Below, piece by piece: positions 15,847 through 23,988 of a stretch of DNA of 64,000 nt (position 1 is the stretch's first letter; every line of letters begins with the position of its first letter). The position numbers were made by a program, and so were the translations under genes. The notes under the pieces were generated by a model, which ran no database searches, was not told where the DNA came from, and saw only the letters and a list, made by a program, of their open reading frames with translations. The stretch is from Aeromicrobium tamlense. Its GTDB lineage: Bacteria; Actinomycetota; Actinomycetes; Propionibacteriales; Nocardioidaceae. The stretch lies in the NCBI RefSeq assembly GCF_013408555.1, contig NZ_JACBZN010000001.1:1116001-1180000 (forward strand), in the 5' to 3' direction.

Positions 15847-17010
15847 ATGACCTCGACGACCGCTGGCGACGCCGTGATCGCTCGTCTGCGCGACGCCGCG
15901 CAGACGCTGCGGTCGGTCTCGTCGTCCGCCCTCGACGAGGTGCGCGCGATGGTCGCGGCGCGCGATGCGCTCGACGCGGCGATCTCCGAGTCGCTGCTCG
16001 CGATCGAGGAGACGGGCGTCCATCGCGAGGAGGACGCGTCCACGGTGCAGACCTGGGCGCGACGCGAGGTGCGTCTCGACGCCGCCGAGACCCGCTCGCG
16101 GTTGCGCTCGGCGCGGGCGATGCGACGGCTGCCGGCGATGGCCGAGGCCCACCGTCAGGGCCGGATCTCGGCCGAACACGCCAAGGCGTTCGACTTCGCG
16201 CTGCGGCACGTGGGGGAGCCCGAGACGGTCGAGCTCGAGCCGGCACTGCTCGACGTGGCCCTCGTGGCCGAGCCCACCGAGCTGCGCCGGGTGGCACGCC
16301 GTTTCAAGGACGTCATGCACCCCGAGGCGCTCGACGAGGCCTGGCTGCGCGGTATGGACCGACGTGACCTGCAGGTGCACCGGTTCGAGGACGGCTGGCA
16401 CGTGAACGGCTTCCTGCCGATCCAGACCGGTGCACGCCTCCAGGCCTTCCTCACGGCCGCCTCCGCGCCCGGAGAGGCCTGCGACGAGCGCACGGCCGCG
16501 CAGCGGCGCGTCGATGCGCTCGACGACCTCCTTGACCGTGTCCTCGCCGAGGGCCTGCCCACGGACGGCACCGTGGCGCCCCAGCTGCACGTCATCGTCG
16601 AGGCCGGGACGCTGCGCGAGGCGCTGGCTCCGGGCGCGCAATCGTCCTTCGAGGCCGGCGAGCCCGCCGTGCTGGTCGGCTTCGGGATGATCGGCCGGAA
16701 CCTGCTGCGCCATCTCGCGTGCGGCGCCACCCTCACGCCCGTGCTCGTCGAGCGGATCGAGCCGAACCTGAAGATCCTTGACGTCGGCCGGGCCGAACGT
16801 CTCGCCACCCGGAAGCAGCGGCAGGCGATCTGGCTCCGGCAGGGCGGGGAGTGCGCCACCGAGGGGTGCCGGAACCCGATCGACCACGTCCACCACGAGA
16901 TCCCGTGGTCGCTCGGCGGACCCACGGACCTCGGCGTCATGACCGGACGCTGCGCCGTCTGCCACACCCACGTTCACTCGCGCGACGGCACGATTCGGGC
17001 GGTGGCGTAG
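15847..17010 (+). CDS. DUF222/HNH endonuclease family protein
   Basis: A 387-residue protein with an N-terminal DUF222 region (helical, roughly residues 30-280) and a C-terminal HNH nuclease: CATEGCRNPIDHVHHEIPW, then LGGPTDLGVMTGRCAVCHTHVH, giving two zinc-binding CxxxC/CxxC pairs and the HH catalytic pair. Such genes occur in many copies in actinomycete genomes and behave like mobile or selfish elements, although their natural target is unknown. ATG at 15847 was preferred over an in-frame GTG at 15817. It lies between two inverted, nearly identical tRNA-Val genes. Confidence 0.9.
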   Translation: MTSTTAGDAVIARLRDAAQTLRSVSSSALDEVRAMVAARDALDAAISESLLAIEETGVHREEDASTVQTWARREVRLDAAETRSRLRSARAMRRLPAMAEAHRQGRISAEHAKAFDFALRHVGEPETVELEPALLDVALVAEPTELRRVARRFKDVMHPEALDEAWLRGMDRRDLQVHRFEDGWHVNGFLPIQTGARLQAFLTAASAPGEACDERTAAQRRVDALDDLLDRVLAEGLPTDGTVAPQLHVIVEAGTLREALAPGAQSSFEAGEPAVLVGFGMIGRNLLRHLACGATLTPVLVERIEPNLKILDVGRAERLATRKQRQAIWLRQGGECATEGCRNPIDHVHHEIPWSLGGPTDLGVMTGRCAVCHTHVHSRDGTIRAVA

Positions 17011-17081
17011 GGACGAGGGGCATCGGGGATGCCCCCGTTCGTGCTGCGCCGGGGGTGTGCGTTAGTCTGGTCGTCGCACTC

Positions 17082-17153
17082 GGGCGATTGGCGCAGTGGT
17101 AGCGCGCTTCGTTCACACCGAAGAGGTCACTGGTTCGAACCCAGTATCGCCCA
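17082..17153 (+). tRNA. tRNA-Val (anticodon CAC)
   Basis: 72 nt; acceptor GGGCGAT/ATCGCCC, anticodon stem CTTCG/CGAAG around loop TTCACAC with anticodon CAC, T-arm GGTTCGAACCC. Followed seven bases later by a strong terminator. Near-identical to the GAC isoacceptor at 14623. Confidence 0.97.
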
Positions 17154-17160
17154 CCCGAGG

Positions 17161-17193
17161 AGAGCCCCGGAACCGCAACGGTTCCGGGGCTCT
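17161..17193 (+). terminator. Terminator of tRNA-Val(CAC)
   Basis: A perfect 15-bp stem AGAGCCCCGGAACCG / CGGTTCCGGGGCTCT with a 3-nt loop (CAA), directly after the tRNA gene. Confidence 0.8.
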
Positions 17194-17243
17194 CGGCATT
17201 GCTGGGTCCTCACCTCGTGCTCGCACGTCCGATTCCTGAGAAA

Positions 17244-17277
17244 AACTTATTCATGTTGCTTGCCACATGAATAAGTT
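17244..17277. promoter_or_regulatory. AT-rich inverted repeat upstream of whiB
   Basis: A perfect 13-bp inverted repeat AACTTATTCATGT (17244-17256) / ACATGAATAAGTT (17265-17277) with an 8-bp spacer, 78 bp before the whiB start. Its AT content is striking in this genome. Read on the minus strand it is followed by TTTTTCTC and so looks like an intrinsic terminator, but no minus-strand gene precedes it. An operator or a regulated hairpin for whiB is the alternative. Confidence 0.6.
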
Positions 17278-17355
17278 ACGTAGTACGGTCGGACTACTCA
17301 CCGAGTTGTGCACCCAGCTCGCGTCAGTACGCACCCCTGGGGAAGGGGCAGTTCC

Positions 17356-17646
17356 ATGGTCAACATCAAGAGGCTTCCGTCGCCCATCATCGAGTCCTAC
17401 GAATGGCAGTGGGAGGGCGCCTGCATGGGTGCCGACTCCTCGGTCTTCTTCTCGCCCGAGGCTGAGCGTGGGATGAAGCGGCACCGCCGTGAGGAGAACG
17501 CCAAGGCCGTCTGCGCCACGTGCCCGGTCATCGACCGGTGCCGTGAGCACGCGCTCGCGGTCCAGGAGCCGTACGGCGTCTGGGGCGGTCTCACCGAGTC
17601 CGAGCGCACCGAGATCCTCGCGGGCCGTCAGGTGGCCGTCGGCTGA
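17356..17646 (+). CDS. whiB: WhiB-family iron-sulfur regulator (WhiB3/WhiD-like)
   Basis: A 96-residue Wbl protein that ligates a redox- or NO-sensitive 4Fe-4S cluster and works with the primary sigma factor. The cysteines C23, C53, C56 and C62 give the canonical C-x29-CxxC-x5-C spacing. EPYGVWGGLTESER is the G(V/I)WGG turn next to the sigma-binding region. The ESYEWQWEGAC start and the WGGLTESER motif resemble WhiB3/WhiD more than WhiB1; this subclass call is by eye. ATG at 17356 has a purine-rich ribosome-binding site (GGGGAAGGGG). An AT-rich inverted repeat lies upstream. Confidence 0.93.
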   Translation: MVNIKRLPSPIIESYEWQWEGACMGADSSVFFSPEAERGMKRHRREENAKAVCATCPVIDRCREHALAVQEPYGVWGGLTESERTEILAGRQVAVG

Positions 17647-17751
17647 GACCGACCCGGGTGCGGGCGGCGTGACCGGCGCCCGCATGGCCCATCGGGGTCA
17701 TCTCTGCTGAATCCGCGGTCACGGCACCTGTCGTGATGCGAGCATCCACGC

Positions 17752-17907
17752 ATGAAAGACCTGGTCAAGCGGCTCGCGGCCTGGATGGCCGCGAGCTCGC
17801 AGGACGCATCGCTGGTGTGCGGCACCGAGGGCTGCAACGGTGATGCGCGGTACTCGCCTCCCAGTCGGGGTCACGTCAAGACCTGCCTGTGGGTGGGCGA
17901 CTTCTGA
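17752..17907 (+). CDS. Possible 51-residue cysteine-containing protein
   Basis: A short reading frame of 51 codons from ATG 17752. It begins with an amphipathic basic/hydrophobic helix (KDLVKRLAAWMAA), followed by CGTEGCNGDARYSPPSRGH and a final CLW. Three cysteines with CxxxxC spacing suggest metal or disulfide chemistry. It ends 14 bp before the next gene, so it may be its upstream partner. No clear ribosome-binding site and no recognised family; it may not be a gene. Confidence 0.4.
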   Translation: MKDLVKRLAAWMAASSQDASLVCGTEGCNGDARYSPPSRGHVKTCLWVGDF

Positions 17908-17921
17908 GGCGCCGATCACCC

Positions 17922-18581
17922 GTGAAGCACGTCGTCGTCGCGATCGCCGCCGCGGTCGCTCTCTCGCTCCTGCCCGGCGTCGCCCACGCGGCCACCTCGG
18001 TCGAGGTGGCCCGCGGTGCGCCGCCCTGCGAGCCCGAGTCTCGCACCGCCCGACCGATGTCGAAGTCCGCTCCGGCGACCTACCGACGCGCCGGGGCCTG
18101 GACGTACGGCGACTCGATCACGTTTCAGTCGCGGCAGCACCTGCGGCGGATCGTCACCGTCCGCACCGCCGTCGACGCGCACTGGGGCCGTGACACCGAG
18201 AGCGCGGTCGACGCGCTGGCGGCCGACGTGCGCCGGCACGGCGCTCCTCCGGTCGTCGTCATGGCGGTCGGCACCAATGACCTGAAGGACGTTCGCGCCT
18301 TTCGCGCCCAGGTGGTCCGGACGCGCCAGCTGCTGCCGCGACGCACGCGCCTGGTGTGGGTGGACGTCTACGCCGACGCCGTGACGGGGCACGACGCGGC
18401 GAACCGCGCCCTGCGCAGCGTTCGGGGCATCGAGGTGCTCGAGTGGTCGCGACAGAACACCCGGCGGCTGCGCGACGGCCGGTCCCGCCTGCTCGGCGAC
18501 GGCATCCACGTCAACGCGCGGGGCTGCGAGATCCGCAACGACCTGATCGGCACGGCGCTGACCCGGGCCGCGCGTCGTTGA
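17922..18581 (+). CDS. Secreted SGNH-hydrolase-like protein
   Basis: A 219-residue exported protein starting at GTG 17922, chosen because it begins directly with a signal peptide (KHVVVAIAAAVALSLLPGVAHA). The SGNH blocks are YGDSITFQS (block I serine), AVGTNDLKD (block III asparagine) and GDGIHVNARG (block V Asp/His). The catalytic residues therefore appear complete, although the chain is short. Secreted SGNH enzymes deacylate or acylate polysaccharides and esters; the substrate here is unknown. It ends convergent with the DUF1304 gene across a 13-bp gap containing the palindrome GCCCCGCGGGGC. Confidence 0.8.
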   Translation: MKHVVVAIAAAVALSLLPGVAHAATSVEVARGAPPCEPESRTARPMSKSAPATYRRAGAWTYGDSITFQSRQHLRRIVTVRTAVDAHWGRDTESAVDALAADVRRHGAPPVVVMAVGTNDLKDVRAFRAQVVRTRQLLPRRTRLVWVDVYADAVTGHDAANRALRSVRGIEVLEWSRQNTRRLRDGRSRLLGDGIHVNARGCEIRNDLIGTALTRAARR

Positions 18582-18594
18582 CGCCCCGCGGGGC

Positions 18595-18981
18595 TCAGGC
18601 CAGGACGCCGACGAGCAGCGCGACGATGCCGAGCACGGGAAGCGTGCCCTGGGTGATCGCGGCGCGGGCCTTGCTCCGGTCCGAGAGCAGCAGGACGAGC
18701 GCGGCGGCGGCCATGGAGCCGATGCCGGCGAGCACGAGCGCCACGCCGGCGTCGTCCTCGTTCGACAGGACGAGGGCGATGCCGATGCCCGTGACGATGG
18801 CGAGGAACAGGTTGTAGAAGCCTTGGTTGTAGGCCATCTGCTTCGTCGCCTCGGCCTCCTGGGCGCTGAGTCCGAACGTGGCGCGGGTCCGCGGACTCGT
18901 CCAGGTGACGGACTCCATCACGAAGATGTACACGTGCAGCAGGGCGGCGAGCCCCGCGAGGACCAGACCGATCGTGACCAT
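18595..18981 (-). CDS. DUF1304 family membrane protein
   Basis: A 128-residue protein with four hydrophobic segments. HVYIFVMESVTW near residues 15-26 and NQGFYNLFLAIVTGIG mid-protein are the marks of the DUF1304 family, whose function is unknown. ATG at 18981 was chosen as the first codon giving the family N-terminus directly before the first membrane segment; a longer frame upstream is polar and unlike the family. Monocistronic, divergent from the CNNM gene pair. Confidence 0.87.
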   Translation of the reverse strand: MVTIGLVLAGLAALLHVYIFVMESVTWTSPRTRATFGLSAQEAEATKQMAYNQGFYNLFLAIVTGIGIALVLSNEDDAGVALVLAGIGSMAAAALVLLLSDRSKARAAITQGTLPVLGIVALLVGVLA

Positions 18982-19172
18982 GGCCCGATCCTGCCCTGCA
19001 AAGGGCCCGAGCGCACGCACCGGCGTGCCGCGGTTGGGGGCGGCGCTTAGACTCGCCTCACTCTGATGGACGACGCCGTCGTCCGCCGTCGACCCGAGAG
19101 AGACATGGACATACACAGTACGAGCCCCCTGCCTGCACCTGAGGAAGACGCGGACGGGGGGAATGAGAACTG

Positions 19173-20546
19173 ATGTGGGCGCTGACACTGCTGCTCGGCG
19201 TCGTGGTGGTCCTGGCGATCACCGCCGTCACCGGGTACTTCGTGGCGCAGGAGTTCGCCTACATGGCGGTCGACCGCGCTCGGCTCGGCGCCCTGGCCGA
19301 GAAGGGTGACCAACGGGCCCGGCGTGCGCTGTCCGTGACGCGCCGCACGTCCTTCATGCTGTCGGGTGCCCAGCTGGGCATCACCGTCACCGGACTGCTG
19401 GTCGGCTACGTCGCCGAGCCGCTGATCGGCGAGTCGCTCGGCACCGCCCTCGGAGGCGTGGACGTCCCCACGGGCGTCGGGATCGCGATCGGCACGGTCG
19501 TCGCGCTGCTGCTGTCGACGTTCGTCCAGATGGTCTTCGGCGAGCTGTTCCCGAAGAACCTCGCGATCGCGCGGCCGGAGCCGGTCTCGCTGTGGCTGGC
19601 CCGCTCGACGACGATCTACCTCGCAGCGTTCGGCTGGCTGATCACGCTGTTCGACGCCGCCTCGAACGCGCTCCTGCGTGCGCTGCGCATCGAGCCGGTG
19701 CACGACGTCGAGCACGCGGCCACGCCGCGCGACCTCGAGCACATCGTCGAGCAGTCCGAGCGCAGCGGCGATCTCCCGCACGAGCTGTCGACGCTGCTCG
19801 ACCGCGTGCTCGACTTCCCGCAGGCCGACGTGGAGCACGCCATGATCCCGCGCTCGCGCGTCGACGTGCTGCGCCCCGACGCGGGGCTCGACGAGATCCG
19901 CACGGTCATGGCCGAGGGTCACTCGCGCTACCCGGTGCTGAGCGAGGACGACGAGGTGCTGGGCGTCGTCCAGCTCGCGGACGTGCTCGAGGCCGACGTC
20001 AGGTCGGCCGAGCCCACCGCGGCCGACCTGCTGCGACCAGCGCTCATCCTGCCCACGACGATGGCGCTGCCCGCCGCGCTCCAGGCCCTGACCGGCGAGC
20101 GGCAGCAGCTGGCCTGCGTGGTCGACGAGTACGGCGGATTCGCCGGTGTGCTCACCGTGGAGGACCTGGCCGAGGAGCTGGTCGGCGAGATCACCGATGA
20201 GCACGATCCCGACGACCCGACGGCCGAGCCACAGCCCGACGACGGCAGCTGGGTGATGGGCGGCGACGTCCACATCGACGAGGTGGAGCGCGCGATCGGT
20301 CACGAGCTGCCGCCCGGCGACTACGAGACCATCGCCGGCTTCGTCATCGCCCACCACGGCGCCCTGCCCGAGCTCGGCTCGACCGTCGAGGTCGAGCTGC
20401 CGCTGCGCCCGTCCGACCTCGTCGGCGCCGAGGACGTCGCGCCGCCGCTGCTGCGCGTGGAGGTGCTCGCGATCGAGCGGCACGTCCCGGCGCTCGTCCG
20501 CGTCACCACCCCCGTCGACGACCAGGCCGAGGAGGCCCTCCGATGA
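19173..20546 (+). CDS. CNNM/CBS-domain transporter-like protein (HlyC/CorC family)
   Basis: A 457-residue member of the family that includes CorC and human CNNM, linked to Mg2+/Co2+ export. Order: CNNM membrane domain with segments from residue 1 to about 165 (including GAQLGITVTGLLVGYVAEP and GELFPKNLAIARPE), two CBS domains about 215-345 (VEHAMIPRSRVDVLR; DEYGGFAGVLTVEDL), and a C-terminal CorC_HlyC domain (WVMGGDVHIDEVE onward). It overlaps the shorter CNNM gene by ATGA, which suggests that the two paralogues form a hetero-complex. Earlier 'hemolysin' names are not supported functionally. Confidence 0.93.
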   Translation: MWALTLLLGVVVVLAITAVTGYFVAQEFAYMAVDRARLGALAEKGDQRARRALSVTRRTSFMLSGAQLGITVTGLLVGYVAEPLIGESLGTALGGVDVPTGVGIAIGTVVALLLSTFVQMVFGELFPKNLAIARPEPVSLWLARSTTIYLAAFGWLITLFDAASNALLRALRIEPVHDVEHAATPRDLEHIVEQSERSGDLPHELSTLLDRVLDFPQADVEHAMIPRSRVDVLRPDAGLDEIRTVMAEGHSRYPVLSEDDEVLGVVQLADVLEADVRSAEPTAADLLRPALILPTTMALPAALQALTGERQQLACVVDEYGGFAGVLTVEDLAEELVGEITDEHDPDDPTAEPQPDDGSWVMGGDVHIDEVERAIGHELPPGDYETIAGFVIAHHGALPELGSTVEVELPLRPSDLVGAEDVAPPLLRVEVLAIERHVPALVRVTTPVDDQAEEALR

Positions 20547-21562
20547 GCAACCCCTGGCTGATCGTCGGCGCCACCGTCGCGCTCATCACCCTCAGCGCGT
20601 TCTTCGTGGCCGTGGAGTTCGCGCTCCTGGCCGCCAAGCGGCACCGTCTCGAGGACGCCGCCAGCACGAGCCGCTCCGCCCGGGCGGCCCTGCGCAGCTC
20701 GAGCGAGCTGACCCTGCTGCTGGCGGGGTCCCAGCTGGGCATCACCGCCTGCACGCTGGCGCTCGGTGCCATCACGAAGCCGGCGGTCCACCACTGGCTG
20801 ACTCCGTGGTTCGAGACCTGGGGGATGGCCCTGTGGGTCGCCGACGTCGCGGGCTTCGTCCTCGCGCTGATCATCGTCACGTTCCTGCACCTCGTGGTGG
20901 GCGAGATGGCGCCGAAGTCGTGGGCGATCGCTCACCCCGAGCTCTCGGCGACCGTCCTGGCGCTGCCGATGCGCGGCTTCATGTGGCTCACGCGTCCGCT
21001 GCTGCGGGGGCTGAACGAGCTGGCCAACCGGTGCCTGCGCCGCGTGGGCGTCGAGCCGACCAACGAGGTCGCCTCGGGGCAGACGAGCGACGACCTGCGT
21101 CACCTGGTCGCGCACTCCGCCACCGCGGGCACGCTCGATCCGGCCTACTCGAGCCAGCTCTCGGTGGCGCTCGAGCTCCAGTCGCTGACGGTGGCCGAGC
21201 TGCTCGCAGCGGACTCGGAGCCCGTGGGCGTGCCCGCGGACGCGACCGTGGCCGACGTGCGCCGGGCGGCGCAGGAGTCCGGGCACCTGCGGATCCTGCT
21301 CCACCAGGAGGACGCGACGCACGGCTTCGTGCACGTGCGCGACACCCTGCTGCACGAGCCGGACGCCCCCGTGCGAGCGCTCGTCCGGCCGGTGCTCGCG
21401 CTCGACCCGACCACCCCGGTGTTCAGCGCACTCGCGTCGATGCGGGAGTCGCGCAGCCACCTCGCCGTCGTCGGCGCGCCGGGCACGAACGGGGTCCACG
21501 GCGTCATCACGATGACCGACGTCCTGGACCGGCTGTTCCCCACGCCGACGCAGGCCGTCTAG
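20543..21562 (+). CDS. CNNM/CBS-domain protein, shorter paralogue
   Basis: A 339-residue paralogue of the preceding gene: CNNM membrane domain (AGSQLGITACTLALGAITKPAVHHW; GEMAPKSWAIAHPE) and a CBS pair (to VVGAPGTNGVHGVITMTDVLDRLF), but no CorC_HlyC domain. Start and stop overlap with its neighbour imply coupled expression. Such long/short CNNM pairs are common in actinobacteria. The ion carried is not determinable from sequence alone. Confidence 0.92.
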   Translation: MSNPWLIVGATVALITLSAFFVAVEFALLAAKRHRLEDAASTSRSARAALRSSSELTLLLAGSQLGITACTLALGAITKPAVHHWLTPWFETWGMALWVADVAGFVLALIIVTFLHLVVGEMAPKSWAIAHPELSATVLALPMRGFMWLTRPLLRGLNELANRCLRRVGVEPTNEVASGQTSDDLRHLVAHSATAGTLDPAYSSQLSVALELQSLTVAELLAADSEPVGVPADATVADVRRAAQESGHLRILLHQEDATHGFVHVRDTLLHEPDAPVRALVRPVLALDPTTPVFSALASMRESRSHLAVVGAPGTNGVHGVITMTDVLDRLFPTPTQAV

Positions 21563-21607
21563 GCCGGCGCGGCACTGGAGCGTCGGGAGACTGGGAGACT
21601 GGTTCGC

Positions 21608-22210
21608 GTGTACGTGAAGATCTGTGGACTCCGCACGGCCGAGCACGCGCGCGCGGCGGTGGACGCCGGCGCCGACGCGATCGGCGTCGTCATGAACGCG
21701 ACGAGCCCGCGCCGGGCCACCGACGACGAGGCTCGCGCGGTGGTCGAGGCGTCGGGCGCCGCCGACACCGTGCTCGTGGTCAACGACCTCCCGTCGGCCG
21801 AGGCGGCGAGGACCGCGCAGCGGCTGGGCTTCGACGTCCTGCAGCTGCACGGGCGTGCCTACGGCGAGGCCGACTTCGCCGCGGCCCTCGCGGTCGTCCC
21901 GCGCGTGTGGCGGGCCACCTCGCTCGACCTCGACCCGCCGCTCGAGGTCGGGGCGTGGGGCGAGGAGGCCTTGCTGCTCGACGCGCCGAAGCCCGGCTCG
22001 GGCGAGCGCTGGGACCTGTCGGAGCTCGCCGAGCGCGCGCCCGACGGCCGGTGGCTGCTGGCCGGCGGACTCTCGCCGGCCAACGTCGCCGAGGCCGTGT
22101 CGGCGGTCCGTCCCGGTGGGGTGGACGTCTCGAGCGGCGTCGAGGTCGCGCCGGGGGAGAAGTCCTCCGACCTCATCCGCGCGTTCGTCGCGGCGGCGCG
22201 TCGGGGCTGA
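21608..22210 (+). CDS. trpF: Phosphoribosylanthranilate isomerase
   Basis: Amadori rearrangement of N-(5-phosphoribosyl)anthranilate in tryptophan synthesis. 200 residues, a (beta-alpha)8 barrel with the catalytic cysteine in KICGL (C6), the conserved LQLHG strand, the general-acid aspartate in LLLDAPKPG and the phosphate-binding GGLSPANV and VDVSSGVE loops. Stand-alone trpF is unusual only in that most actinobacteria of the Mycobacterium type use PriA instead; no other trp gene is nearby. Start GTG 21608. Its 3' end overlaps the convergent MFS gene by 38 bp. Confidence 0.92.
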   Translation: MYVKICGLRTAEHARAAVDAGADAIGVVMNATSPRRATDDEARAVVEASGAADTVLVVNDLPSAEAARTAQRLGFDVLQLHGRAYGEADFAAALAVVPRVWRATSLDLDPPLEVGAWGEEALLLDAPKPGSGERWDLSELAERAPDGRWLLAGGLSPANVAEAVSAVRPGGVDVSSGVEVAPGEKSSDLIRAFVAAARRG

Positions 22211-23330
22211 CCCGGGCGGTCGGCCGGACCATTGCGGCCACGACCGCCGCGAGGGCGGCCACGACGAAGGTCGTCCGCGCGTCCGAGGCCTCGTCGACCG
22301 CGCCGAGGGCCGACGAGCCCGCGGCCTGCCCGAGGGCGAGCACGAGGAACGCCCAGCCCACGCCTGCGGCGGGACTGCGGGGGTGCACGCGCGTGGCCCA
22401 CACCAGCAGCAGGCCGGTGACGGCGATGTAGGCGGCGCCGAAGGACGCGGCGGCCACCGAAGCGGTCGCGAGCCGGCCCGGCGCGACGGCCAGCAGTGCC
22501 GTGGCGCCGGCGAGGAGGAGGGTCGCACCGGACCACGCCGCGGGGATCCCGAGTCGTGCGGCGAGATCGCCGGCGCCGGCGCCCAGGGCGCCGAGCAGGA
22601 TCCACGCGACGGTGGACCCCTGCTCGTCCAGCCCCTCGGCGACCATGAGGTCGCGACCGAACGTCCAGACGGCGGCGCTCGCGGCCCCGGCGAGGACTGC
22701 GGCCACCGTGAGGTGCAGGCTCCCCGGCGGGAAGAAGGGCCGCGGCAGCAGTCCGGTCGGCGGAGCGTCACCGCGGTCGCCCGGGACCCGGACGGCGGCC
22801 CAGAGCGTCGCGAGCGAGGCGAGGATCGCGAAGGACAGCCAGGCCTCGCGCCACTCGTCGCGGGTCAGCAGGGCGATCGGGCCGGCGATGGCGACCCCCA
22901 CGCCGGTGCCGGCGTTGACGACCGTCTGGACGCGCCCCTGTCGCTCCGAGGCCACCCGGTGCGCCACCGCGTGGGCGAGAGCGGGGGACACCAGTCCGGA
23001 GCTCGCCCCGCCCAGCAGGACGCCGAGCACCAGCGCGGGTGTGCTGCCGGCGAGCGCGATCGTCAACGTGCCCGCCGTCGCGAAGGCACCGGCGGTCACC
23101 GCCACCCCCCGGGCGCCGAGCCGCGGCGTGAGCACCGACGCGGCGAGCACCGCCACGCAGTAGACGACGTACCCGCCGGACGCGATGACTCCGGTGGCGG
23201 TCGCGTCGAGGGAGAACTCGTCTCGGAACGAGGGCACGAACAGGCCGTACGCGAACCGGGCGAGGCCGTAGCAGGCACCGATCAGGCACAGGCCGGCTGC
23301 GCTCAGTGCCAGCTCCTCGCGACGGGTCAT
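22173..23330 (-). CDS. MFS transporter (YbfB/YjiJ-like)
   Basis: A 385-residue, roughly 12-segment major facilitator. The opening LIGACYGLARFAYGLFVPSFRDEF and GVIASGGYVVYC match the YbfB/YjiJ subgroup, with the GARGVAVTAG loop between segments 2 and 3. It probably exports or imports a small molecule sensed by the divergently transcribed TetR regulator. ATG 23330 (ribosome-binding site TAGGAG) was preferred over a longer frame that crosses the operators. The substrate is unknown. It overlaps the convergent trpF end by 38 bp. Confidence 0.87.
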   Translation of the reverse strand: MTRREELALSAAGLCLIGACYGLARFAYGLFVPSFRDEFSLDATATGVIASGGYVVYCVAVLAASVLTPRLGARGVAVTAGAFATAGTLTIALAGSTPALVLGVLLGGASSGLVSPALAHAVAHRVASERQGRVQTVVNAGTGVGVAIAGPIALLTRDEWREAWLSFAILASLATLWAAVRVPGDRGDAPPTGLLPRPFFPPGSLHLTVAAVLAGAASAAVWTFGRDLMVAEGLDEQGSTVAWILLGALGAGAGDLAARLGIPAAWSGATLLLAGATALLAVAPGRLATASVAAASFGAAYIAVTGLLLVWATRVHPRSPAAGVGWAFLVLALGQAAGSSALGAVDEASDARTTFVVAALAAVVAAMVRPTARVSPDAPPRRTRG

Positions 23331-23342
23331 CGGGCTCCTAAC

Positions 23343-23358
23343 TTCACAGATCTGTGAA
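23343..23358. promoter_or_regulatory. TetR operator 1
   Basis: A perfect 16-bp palindrome TTCACAGATCTGTGAA in the gap between the divergent MFS and TetR genes. A second, imperfect copy is centred 32 bp away. Confidence 0.75.
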
Positions 23359-23374
23359 TACGTCTCGACGCTAC

Positions 23375-23390
23375 TACACTGATCGGTGAA
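23375..23390. promoter_or_regulatory. TetR operator 2
   Basis: TACACTGATCGGTGAA, matching operator 1 at 12 of 16 positions including the CAC.GATC.GTGAA core; centre-to-centre distance 32 bp, about three helical turns. Confidence 0.6.
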
Positions 23391-23406
23391 CAGCAGGGGA
23401 GCGAGC

Positions 23407-23988
23407 ATGGACGCGATGACCACCGACGAGGGCGAGCTGGTCCCGCCCGACCTCACGCCCGCGGCCGGGCGCATCCTCGACGCGGCCGCCGAGCTCTTCT
23501 ACCTCCACGGGATCCACGCCGTGGGGGTCGACACGATCGCCGACGCGTCGGGTGTCACCAAGCGCACGCTCTACGACCGGTTCGGCTCCAAGGACGTGCT
23601 CGTGGCCACGTACCTGCGCGCCCGGCATGCCGCGTGGTGGGCACGTCTCGACGAGCGACTGGCGGAGGCACCGGAACCGCGCGCCCTGGCGGTCTTCGAC
23701 GCTTACGCGCAGGACGCGCCGTCGGTCGAGCGAGGGTGTGCGTTCCTCAACGCCGCGGGCGAGCTGCCGGCGGGCCACCCGGCGCACGCCGTGATCCGTG
23801 CGCACAAGCACGCGGTGCGGGTGCGCCTGGAGGAGCTCGTGCGGGCCGATCGGCCGGACCTCGACGCGGCCGCGACGGCCGAGCACCTGTTCCTGCTCCT
23901 GGAGGGCGGCGTCGCGCAGCGCGGGATCGACGGCGACGCGCGCCTCATGCGCTCGGCGCGCGAGCTGGCGGCTCGTCTCCTGGGCTGA
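23407..23988 (+). CDS. TetR-family repressor
   Basis: A 193-residue repressor. The N-terminal HTH (about residues 20-65) is seen in ILDAAAELFYLHGIHAVGVDTIADASGVTKRTLYDRFGSK split across the helix-turn-helix, and the C-terminal half is the ligand-binding helical domain. ATG 23407 has a good AGGGGAG ribosome-binding site; a GTG at 23386 is in frame but lies inside operator 2. Divergent from the MFS gene, with two palindromic operators between them, so it almost certainly controls that gene and itself. The ligand is unknown. Confidence 0.9.
   Translation: MDAMTTDEGELVPPDLTPAAGRILDAAAELFYLHGIHAVGVDTIADASGVTKRTLYDRFGSKDVLVATYLRARHAAWWARLDERLAEAPEPRALAVFDAYAQDAPSVERGCAFLNAAGELPAGHPAHAVIRAHKHAVRVRLEELVRADRPDLDAAATAEHLFLLLEGGVAQRGIDGDARLMRSARELAARLLG

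Noticed and set aside
15817..17010. DUF222/HNH gene considered as a homing endonuclease in an intron or intein
   Set aside because: No host gene is interrupted, and the complete DUF222-HNH layout marks the common free-standing actinobacterial family.
17267..17476. Short ORF starting inside the AT-rich repeat upstream of whiB
   Set aside because: Overlaps the whiB gene out of frame with no motif and no ribosome-binding site.
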